DNA of 40,752 bases. It comes from Pseudomonadota bacterium (GTDB lineage Bacteria > Pseudomonadota > Gammaproteobacteria > Pseudomonadales > Oleiphilaceae). The translations under genes were made by a program, and so were the position numbers. Below are positions 15,700 through 22,249 of this stretch, piece after piece. The stretch is from the NCBI GenBank assembly GCA_002747395.1, contig PDPE01000015.1, positions 1-40,752 of the forward strand. The letters run 5' to 3'. The notes under the pieces were generated by a model, which saw only the letters and a program-made list of their open reading frames with translations, was not told the DNA's origin and did not search any database. The number at the start of each line of letters is the position of its first letter. Within the stretch, counting starts at the first letter, position 1.

Positions 15700-17484
15700 T
15701 CAGTGAGCCCATGAAACCCTGGTAATGTCGCTGGTTGACGGTCGATAGTATCTGGAGCCGGTAGCCCGTATCCGCAGATAACAGGACATGCCGGGTTTCA
15801 TTTTCAGGGGTAAACTTGTTTCATTGGTCGTTTTTTCTTGCAAAATGGTGCCGAAGCTGTGTGAGGAGGAGAGTTGAACGGTGTAGGACTCGGCCGCAGT
15901 AACCGCTTCCCAGGAAACAGTTGCATTGCCATTCTTGTAGTCAATTGAAATGATTTTGGGCTTTTCCAGCGAGCCCGAAATAGCAAAGGTGCGTACTTCG
16001 CTGGAGGTGATGCCTTCTCCACCGGCCCGAGTGAGCACTCGCCAATAGTAGTGGCCGGGCTTCAGCGTCGTATCCAGGCTTCGGTTGTGCTGGTAAATAT
16101 AGCCCGAATCAATCACAGGTTCCGAAAAGTCTTCGCTCACGGCAACTTGTAATCTGGCCTGAACATTTGAGGTAATCGGTTTCCAGCGAAAAACCGGAGA
16201 GGTATCGTTAAATTGCTCTCCATCCACGGGAGATATCAGGGTTGCGGTGATGGCTGGTATTTTGATCCTGAGTGGTTGAACCTGGTCCATCCCGTGAATG
16301 CCCGATCCCGTTATGGCTCGCATGGTCAGCGTATAGGCCCCGTTATTCAGATGGTTCAGTGTGATCCGGGGTGTCGGGGTCATTCTTCGGAGAATCAGGT
16401 TGCCGTCATGCTGGCTCCCCTTATACAAACTGTACTGGTACTTCTGCGCCCCGTTTACTTCGTTCCAGGTTATAGTAACCGGAAGCCGGGTGACAGGAGA
16501 AGGAATCTGTCTGACCGAAGGAGGGGGAAGGAGCCGGGCGGCTGTTGACAGTTTGCCACTGCCGCTGGTGCCTATCGTGTACCCTGCGGGAATATCGACG
16601 GTTTCGGAAGGCGACGAAAGGTTAACTGTGCCCTCCACAACTTCCAGGTCGGTTTGCCTGCCATTGGTATGCAGGCGGAACTCTGTGCCCCTGACGGCGG
16701 CTACCGCCGAGGGTGTCGATATCTCGTATCGACTGCCATTGACCTTGACCGGTGCCACCTTGGTGGAAACCCGGCCCTTTTCCAGGCGCAAGCCGGTGTC
16801 CGTCATACCGGATTTGCCAAACTGGCTTAACCGGTTAAACACCACTTTTGTGTTTTTATCCAGTCTGAGAACAGACTGATCCGCAAACCGGATCAATACA
16901 GAGCCATTGACTGTCTTTATGGTGTCGCCAACCCGCAGGTGTTGCTTCGGTAAAAGCGGTTTCCACCGTGTCTCCTGACTTTTTTTAATCAGGACTTCGC
17001 CGGTTATTGAGACAGTGAGTGCCGGTGCCGGCTGTACCTTGAGCCAGTTGAACGGAATTTGCAGCAGGGTACCGGGGGCGGTCTTACCCGGGGCGGAAAT
17101 ATGATTGTGGCGAACCAGGTCTACCCAGCTTTTGCCAGGCTTGAGATAGTCATTGGCAACGCTCCATATGCTGTCTGACGGTCGTAGCCTGTATTCCCAG
17201 TCACCAGTTGAATTGACTGATGAAGGGGGCTTGACCGGTCTTGGACGGAGATCCGGTTTTCGCAGGTATGAACGGTCGTTCTGGCCTGAGTCGGCTCGTG
17301 CGATACGCAACGTGTCTGCAAGTGCGTCCGTTGGCAGTGCAGCCAGGATAGTGACAAAAATCAGCAGAAAAACAAGACTCGCGGAAAGCGAACGAGGCAA
17401 GCGTACCGACGCCCTGTTCACATCGGCGCTTCTTTTTGCATAGTTCTCATTCTGTATGTTTTTTTTATTCTGAATTGTTTTCAT
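15700..17484 (-). CDS. LysM and FecR domain periplasmic protein with fibronectin-like repeats
   Basis: A 594-residue envelope protein. A hydrophobic segment at about residues 35-57 ends in DALA and is a signal peptide or anchor after a longer-than-usual cytoplasmic lead. Next is a LysM-like module (about 97-145, YRLRPSDSIWSVANDYL and PGTLLQIP). A FecR domain (about 158-300) has GEVLIKKSQ, LRVGDTIKTVNGSVLIRFADQSVLRLD and STPSAVAAVRGTEFRL. Then come about three beta-sandwich, fibronectin-III-like repeats with FRWKPI and VSWEAV signatures. It overlaps the regulator gene by 20 bp and precedes the CHASE2 kinase. The FecR domain is the classic periplasmic signal-relay module, so a job presenting an envelope signal to the kinase is plausible but inferred. 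Confidence 0.85.
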   Translation of the reverse strand: MKTIQNKKNIQNENYAKRSADVNRASVRLPRSLSASLVFLLIFVTILAALPTDALADTLRIARADSGQNDRSYLRKPDLRPRPVKPPSSVNSTGDWEYRLRPSDSIWSVANDYLKPGKSWVDLVRHNHISAPGKTAPGTLLQIPFNWLKVQPAPALTVSITGEVLIKKSQETRWKPLLPKQHLRVGDTIKTVNGSVLIRFADQSVLRLDKNTKVVFNRLSQFGKSGMTDTGLRLEKGRVSTKVAPVKVNGSRYEISTPSAVAAVRGTEFRLHTNGRQTDLEVVEGTVNLSSPSETVDIPAGYTIGTSGSGKLSTAARLLPPPSVRQIPSPVTRLPVTITWNEVNGAQKYQYSLYKGSQHDGNLILRRMTPTPRITLNHLNNGAYTLTMRAITGSGIHGMDQVQPLRIKIPAITATLISPVDGEQFNDTSPVFRWKPITSNVQARLQVAVSEDFSEPVIDSGYIYQHNRSLDTTLKPGHYYWRVLTRAGGEGITSSEVRTFAISGSLEKPKIISIDYKNGNATVSWEAVTAAESYTVQLSSSHSFGTILQEKTTNETSLPLKMKPGMSCYLRIRATGSRYYRPSTSDITRVSWAH

Positions 17485-18166
17485 TCACTTCTTCAAGCCG
17501 GTATCCGTGTTGATAGACAGTTCGTATACGGAACCCGTTTTCGGGGTTGATTTTGAGTTTTCTGCGGAGGCGACTCATGTGGGTATCTACCGTCCGCGTG
17601 TTAACACTCCCGTTTATGCCCCAGACACTTTCCAGCAGGTATTCCCGCGATAACAATCGTCCGATATTCTGGAATAAAAATGCAGTCAACTCAAAATCCT
17701 TATCCGTCAGGGAGACACCCTGGCCGTGGCAGGAAATGGAACGACTTTTCATATCCAGTTCAAACGGGCCTCGCTTTACCTTGTCCACCTCCTGTTCATC
17801 TGTGCCGCCGCGTCTTAACAAGGCGGAAAGCCGGGCAAGCAATTCAGCAGGCCGGGGAGGCTTCACCAGATAATCATCCGCTCCCGACTCCAGTGCGTGC
17901 ACAATATCCTCCTCCTGATCCCGCTGGGTAAGAAACAATACGGGTACATGCCAGTTTAACTGTTGCCGGATTTGCCTGAGTATATCCGGCCCTTCGGCAT
18001 CGGGGAGTTGCCAATCCATGATCAGCAAATCGTAACTGTTGTGAGTGACCGCATACAAAAAGGATTGTCCGGTGGCGAAGTGCTCACAAACGTGGCCTTT
18101 CTCGCAGAGCAACTGTTTCAGGTTTTCTGCCTGGTCGAGCTCATCTTCCAGTAATGCTATTTTCAT
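17465..18166 (-). CDS. OmpR/PhoB-family response regulator
   Basis: A 233-residue DNA-binding response regulator. Receiver domain: acidic pair LLEDE at 5-9, phospho-acceptor Asp51 in LIMDWQLPD, Thr80 in VLFLTQ and Lys102 in YLVKPP. The C-terminal winged-helix domain (about 130-228) has LTDKDFELTAFLFQNIGRLLSREYLL, TRTVDTHMSRLRRKL and the closing IRTVYQHGYRL. It is the first gene of the operon, so the regulator is made upstream of its presumed kinase. GAGGG lies about 8 nt before the ATG. Its stop overlaps the FecR-protein start by 20 bp, which suggests translational coupling. Confidence 0.94.
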   Translation of the reverse strand: MKIALLEDELDQAENLKQLLCEKGHVCEHFATGQSFLYAVTHNSYDLLIMDWQLPDAEGPDILRQIRQQLNWHVPVLFLTQRDQEEDIVHALESGADDYLVKPPRPAELLARLSALLRRGGTDEQEVDKVKRGPFELDMKSRSISCHGQGVSLTDKDFELTAFLFQNIGRLLSREYLLESVWGINGSVNTRTVDTHMSRLRRKLKINPENGFRIRTVYQHGYRLEEVNENNSE

Positions 18167-18554
18167 GGTTTGCCCTCATCGTATCTCGCCGGTTTTTGCA
18201 AGACTATGAAACGAGTGCCGAAACAAGGGTAGTGTCGCTCGCTGTGCGGTTGCCCTGAACCATCATCTCACGATGAACCCTTGCCGTCATTGATGCTTTT
18301 GTTGCTTTTCGTTATCGTTCAGTTTAGACCAGTATTGTTGGTACTACTAATGCTGGAACTATTAATGCCGGTACCATTAATGATGGTACTACTAATAATG
18401 CGGGCTGCCAGCTCACTGCGCTATATGCCTGACAGCCAGGTTTTTCAGCCCTCGGGTAAAAAATCCGCGTTGATGGTAATAAATAGCTTTGGCTGCCTAT
18501 GGTATGCCCGGGCTAAAAGAATTAAACTGGCTGCCTGTTTGGGTAAGGGTAATC
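18167..18554. other. Divergent intergenic region between response regulator and bolA
   Basis: About 390 bp that must hold promoters in both directions; I cannot place either with confidence. The main visible content is the 15-nt tandem array at 18340-18399. GGCTGCCT also occurs twice (about 18491 and 18530). No gene is seen. Confidence 0.5.
18340..18399. repeat. Degenerate 15-nt tandem repeat, four units
   Basis: GGTACTACTAATGCT (18340), GGAACTATTAATGCC (18355), GGTACCATTAATGAT (18370) and GGTACTACTAATAAT (18385), in exact 15-nt phase. A drifted unit may precede at 18325. Confidence 0.8.
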
Positions 18555-18571
18555 ATGGCTGATCCGGTTCT

Positions 18572-18886
18572 ATGGATGTTCAAAGAAGAATAATTGACAA
18601 GCTCCAAAACGCATTCGATATTCATGTATTGAATGTCATTAATGAAAGTGGCACGCACAATGTTCCTGCCGGCTCGGAAACTCACTTCAAGGTGGTGGTT
18701 GTCAGCCCGGATTTTGATGGAAAAAGAAAGGTGGCACGCCATCAATCAGTGTATCGGGTTTTGGAGGAAGAAATGCAAAATGGCGTTCATGCGCTGGCGC
18801 TTCAGCTCTTTACTCCGGACGAGTGGGAACAATCTGGCAAGTCTTTACCCGATTCACCAAACTGTATGGGAGGTTCGCGATCATGA
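18572..18886 (+). CDS. bolA: BolA family protein
   Basis: A 104-residue BolA-type protein: VLNVINESGTHNVPAGSETHFKVVVVSPDFDGKRKVARHQSVYRVLEEEMQNGVHALALQLFTPDEW matches the family along its core, including the conserved C-terminal histidine of VHALAL that takes part in [2Fe-2S] binding with monothiol glutaredoxins. BolA proteins act in iron-sulfur handling and in morphology or stress control. The ATG at 18572 has a weak ribosome site. An overlapping short frame starting at 18555 has a better one (AAGGG) and could influence initiation. Its stop overlaps the yciO start (ATGA), so the two form an operon. Confidence 0.93.
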   Translation: MDVQRRIIDKLQNAFDIHVLNVINESGTHNVPAGSETHFKVVVVSPDFDGKRKVARHQSVYRVLEEEMQNGVHALALQLFTPDEWEQSGKSLPDSPNCMGGSRS

Positions 18887-19509
18887 GTCAGTATTTTCAG
18901 GTACATCCTGATAATCCTCAAAAAAGACTGATTAATCAGGCGGTGGAAATTATCAATGAAGGAGGAGTGATTGCTTATCCAACCGATTCAGCCTATGCCA
19001 TCGGATGTCGCATTGGTGATAAAAAAGCGACAGATCGTATACGTCGAATACGACGGCTGGATGACAAACACAATTTTACGCTTATTTGCAAGGACTTGTC
19101 TGACTTGTCTGCCTACGCCAAAGTCAGTAACACCCAATACCGATTGATCAAAAATCACACTCCGGCAGCCTATACCTTTATATTGAAAGCCACAAATGAG
19201 GTGCCACGGCGCTTGCTGCACCCCAAACGAAGAGAAATCGGGCTTCGAGTACCGGACAACAGGATTGCACTGGCACTATTGGAAGAACTGGGTGAACCGT
19301 TAATGAGCAGCACCCTGATTTTGCCCGGTGAAACTGAACCTATGACTGATCCCTATGAAATCCGGCAAGTGCTTGAGCATGAGTTGGATTTGGTCATTGA
19401 TGGTGGGTTTTGTGGTTTTGAGCCAACCACTGTGGTTAACCTGGTGGATGAAACACCCATTGTAATTCGAGAAGGCAAAGGTGATCCCGAGCCGTTCAGC
19501 GTTGACTGA
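18883..19509 (+). CDS. yciO: Sua5/YciO/YrdC/YwlC family protein
   Basis: A 208-residue protein matching E. coli YciO in length and layout: MSQYFQVHPDNPQKR start, VIAYPTDSAYAIGCRIGDKKA, IRRLDDKHNFTLICKDLS, RRLLHPKRREIGLRVPDN and LGEPLMSSTLILPGE. The KRR and threonine/ATP-site residues of the YrdC fold are visible. YrdC/Sua5 makes threonylcarbamoyl-adenylate for tRNA t6A; YciO is the paralogue, with weak or uncertain activity of that type. The chosen ATG has GGGAGG 9 nt upstream and overlaps the bolA stop. An upstream in-frame start would add 20 residues read through the bolA tail and is unlikely. Confidence 0.92.
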   Translation: MSQYFQVHPDNPQKRLINQAVEIINEGGVIAYPTDSAYAIGCRIGDKKATDRIRRIRRLDDKHNFTLICKDLSDLSAYAKVSNTQYRLIKNHTPAAYTFILKATNEVPRRLLHPKRREIGLRVPDNRIALALLEELGEPLMSSTLILPGETEPMTDPYEIRQVLEHELDLVIDGGFCGFEPTTVVNLVDETPIVIREGKGDPEPFSVD

Positions 19510-19658
19510 TTCGCTTTCAGTTTTCGCATTTCCGGTCGGACTGACCTGAATTTTCCGGTAAGCTTTTCATTTGTGCCAGGTGCGTATTTCAAACTTGGCT
19601 CGTTCATTGCTTGTTCTTCTGTGACGACGATTTTTTAGCGTTCAGGGGGATAACAACA

Positions 19659-20312
19659 ATGGCATTACTGGATCCATCACGCGCCTATGGAACGGCTTTT
19701 CAGGAGCCTGCCCGCACCAGAGCCGGTTCACCCGGGCAGACAGCCGGTGTAGCGACTGCCAGGGAAGATCAGGCTAAATCAATTCTGCCGGAAGATATGG
19801 TCAGGCTTCATCGAAATATTGACTATACCCAACCTCCCCGAATCAAACTCAATGAATATAAGCAGAACGTGGGGCAGGATATCGCCTACATCAAAGAAAC
19901 ATTGAGGAACAAAATTGCCGAATATCAGCTACCCGGCAGAACACGGCTACAGGTTACCTCGGATATTCTGGGAAATCTGAAACTTGAAGGGCATGTACCC
20001 GAACCCTTGAAACAGCGAATCACTGACGACCTGAACAATAACCGGGCCATGAAAGCTGCCTATTCGAGGTTAAGCACCAATGCGCCTACCCTGGACTATG
20101 TGGATAACGTAATGAAGCTGTCTGATACTTATGGCGTTAAAAATAGTCTTTTTGATTCAATTGTCAGCGAGAGCGGCGAGCACAACGGGTTGAATGACAT
20201 TTCGTTACGCTTTGATCGTGTCAAGCAGTCGGTTCAGGAGTTGGCGCAGGGGAATGGGCAAACTCACTTGTTTGATGTCGCTGATACTCCCCGTTTTTCA
20301 GTCAGTGCCTGA
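19659..20312 (+). CDS. Hypothetical protein, 217 residues
   Basis: Not recognised. The coding case is good: AGGGGGA lies 8 nt before the ATG and codon use matches the neighbours. There is no signal peptide or membrane segment. The first 45 residues are Ala/Gly/Thr-rich and probably disordered. The rest looks helical and charged, with a central YIKETLRNKIAEYQLPGRTRLQVTSDILGNLKLEGHVPE region and NDISLRFDRVKQSVQELAQ near the end. It follows yciO by 149 bp on the same strand and ends about 3 bp before a large palindromic repeat. Confidence 0.75.
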   Translation: MALLDPSRAYGTAFQEPARTRAGSPGQTAGVATAREDQAKSILPEDMVRLHRNIDYTQPPRIKLNEYKQNVGQDIAYIKETLRNKIAEYQLPGRTRLQVTSDILGNLKLEGHVPEPLKQRITDDLNNNRAMKAAYSRLSTNAPTLDYVDNVMKLSDTYGVKNSLFDSIVSESGEHNGLNDISLRFDRVKQSVQELAQGNGQTHLFDVADTPRFSVSA

Positions 20313-20315
20313 ACC

Positions 20316-20449
20316 CCGTATCCGCCCACGCCTGGGTGGGTAGTCTGTGCTGGAAGACGCCGTGAATACATCCCTGTTGGCTCGACTTTGGCATCCATGC
20401 CAAAGACGCTTCCAGCACAGACTACCCACGCAGACGCAAGCGGATACGG
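20316..20449. repeat. Nested palindromic repeat (REP/BIME-like) between convergent genes
   Basis: Three nested perfect inverted repeats share one axis: an outer 10-bp pair, CCGTATCCGC (20316-20325) with GCGGATACGG (20440-20449); a middle 21-bp pair at 20336-20356 and 20409-20429 (core GTAGTCTGTGCTGGAAG); and an inner 9-bp pair, CTTTGGCAT (20386-20394) with ATGCCAAAG (20397-20405). The loop segment GTGAATACATCCCTGTTGG looks like repetitive intergenic palindromes I have seen in other marine gammaproteobacteria (recall, not checked). It may terminate both converging transcripts. Confidence 0.85.
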
Positions 20450-20461
20450 ATACCCCCACAC

Positions 20462-22249
20462 TCAGGCGGGGTAGAGATTCGTCAGGTCATCCGGGTTTGG
20501 CCTGTTGCTGTGAGAATGCGCATCCAGTGATTTGAGTTGCCTGATCAGTGTTTCAGTGACCTGGTCTGGAATGGCCCGGTCTGATTCCTTGCTGAACAAA
20601 GCCTTCTCATATTGCCTGATAGCCTCCGCCAATTCCTCGTTGGATGAGTAATGCTGTATCACGTCCTGAATACTGTCAATACTGCTGTTTGGCAGGGTGC
20701 CCTGTGCCCAGGCAACAATCTGCTGCAAGGCGTTTGGTCGCTTCTGTCTCACAGCCTTTATCATCTCTTTTTTTGAATAAACCGGATGTTGTATGGGGCC
20801 GGGTTGCCGGGTTGCCCTGATTGGTGACCCGTTTTTAATCAGGTAAACCAGCACCCCCAATGTGACTATCCAGAGCGCGGTTGTGGACAGGCCAATCAGT
20901 TTCCATATGCCGGATGTAGTTGGTGTATTGGCTCCTGTTTCATGGTTTGATGCGGTTTCCCCGGTTGTTTCTGTGGCGGGGAACGAGTTGTCGGGTGAAC
21001 GGTAGCCTGCCTGGTCGGGTGAAGGTGTTTGAGCGGTGATTCCGGCAGGGGCAACGATCAGCTTGCGGGCCGGAATAATGGCCTCTCGCTGCACATTGTT
21101 GACGGTATCCCACCAGGGAATACGGATTTCAGGGAGCCAGGCTTCGCCCGGATTAACGGCGACCAAAGCAACGGATTCAGTATAGGTGGACTGGACACCG
21201 GAACTGTGTCGGGTGGACTCTCGTTCGGGTGGCTCCGGGTAGGCCTTCAGCCCTTGGGGTTGACCGATATCCAGGTCGGGAATGGCGGAACCGAGCAGTC
21301 CTACTGCTGTCAAATGAAGGGTTCGGGTAACAGAATCACCCTGTTTTATCTGATCGATCGGGGCAGAAAAATTTTCCGTCAACTCGATGGCCAGCGCGGG
21401 CAACCAGGTTGAGCCGGTAAATTGGGTCGGGATTGGTTTGATGGTAACGGAGGCGGGTTCGGATCTTTGTGTGGTATATCGTCGTTTTCGTTTTCGCTGG
21501 TCAACCACTCTGCCTTTGAAAGAAAGCGCCGGAATCTCCAGTTTCCCACTTTTTTGAGGAAAAATGACGTATTTCCGCTCGATGACATCATAGCGTCGGT
21601 TGTATCGCATCCGATAGGTGTTAACGCCTTCTCCGAGTTTTTCCACTATGGCATCTGGCAACTCGGGTGATTCCAGGTCGCCGGAGGGGCGGGCGTTCAG
21701 ATGGTAGAGCCGGACAGTAAGGATAATCTGTTCCTGAATCCAGGCTTCGTTCTTGTCCAGCTCGGTTTCCACAAATACCAATGGCGGTTCTCCGGAATTG
21801 TTCTGCTTCTTGCTCGCCGGCAGGACGGTGATTGGAACGGGTTTTGATACCTGATTTTTGAAGCTGAGTGCGGGAATGACCGTGGTACCTTCTGTTTTTG
21901 GCATGAGTTCGTAAACCCAGGTAATTTGTGCTGTGTTCTTACCATTCACCGATCGTATATTGTATTGTTGCTGGCGATTGACAATGTCAAAGTTTTTACT
22001 CAGTTCGGTCAGGTCAGGCTCCGGGATATCGAGGCTGTTGAAGTTGAGCAGGCTGCCGAAATCGAATTTGAAATCAACTTCGCCGTTGACTCTGAGTTCA
22101 AAGGTTTCGTTGAGATACACCTGGTTTCTGTCGATGGATACGGTCAGCTCGCCTGATGCTGACGTGCCTGATACCAAAGTAAGGAAGCCTGCCAGTAACA
22201 GGCGGGTGATGACACCTACGGTCGAACGTGGTTGTGATGTAGTTACCAT
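20462..22249 (-). CDS. batD: BatD family protein
   Basis: A 595-residue BatD-type (oxygen-tolerance family) membrane protein, last gene of the moxR-bat operon. A signal peptide at about 10-32 (VITRLLLAGFLTLVSGTSASG) is followed by a long beta-rich periplasmic region with typical features: VSIDRNQVYLNETFELRV, PALSFKNQVSKPVPITV, PPLVFVETELDKNEAWIQEQIILTVRLY and GKLEIPALSFKGRV. A single membrane segment (about 454-476, LSTTALWIVTLGVLVYLIK) leads to a cytoplasmic C-terminal helical tail. The start overlaps the end of the batB-C gene by 7 bp. The function of the Bat complex is not firmly established; it has been linked to aerotolerance and envelope stress. Confidence 0.9.
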   Translation of the reverse strand: MVTTSQPRSTVGVITRLLLAGFLTLVSGTSASGELTVSIDRNQVYLNETFELRVNGEVDFKFDFGSLLNFNSLDIPEPDLTELSKNFDIVNRQQQYNIRSVNGKNTAQITWVYELMPKTEGTTVIPALSFKNQVSKPVPITVLPASKKQNNSGEPPLVFVETELDKNEAWIQEQIILTVRLYHLNARPSGDLESPELPDAIVEKLGEGVNTYRMRYNRRYDVIERKYVIFPQKSGKLEIPALSFKGRVVDQRKRKRRYTTQRSEPASVTIKPIPTQFTGSTWLPALAIELTENFSAPIDQIKQGDSVTRTLHLTAVGLLGSAIPDLDIGQPQGLKAYPEPPERESTRHSSGVQSTYTESVALVAVNPGEAWLPEIRIPWWDTVNNVQREAIIPARKLIVAPAGITAQTPSPDQAGYRSPDNSFPATETTGETASNHETGANTPTTSGIWKLIGLSTTALWIVTLGVLVYLIKNGSPIRATRQPGPIQHPVYSKKEMIKAVRQKRPNALQQIVAWAQGTLPNSSIDSIQDVIQHYSSNEELAEAIRQYEKALFSKESDRAIPDQVTETLIRQLKSLDAHSHSNRPNPDDLTNLYPA

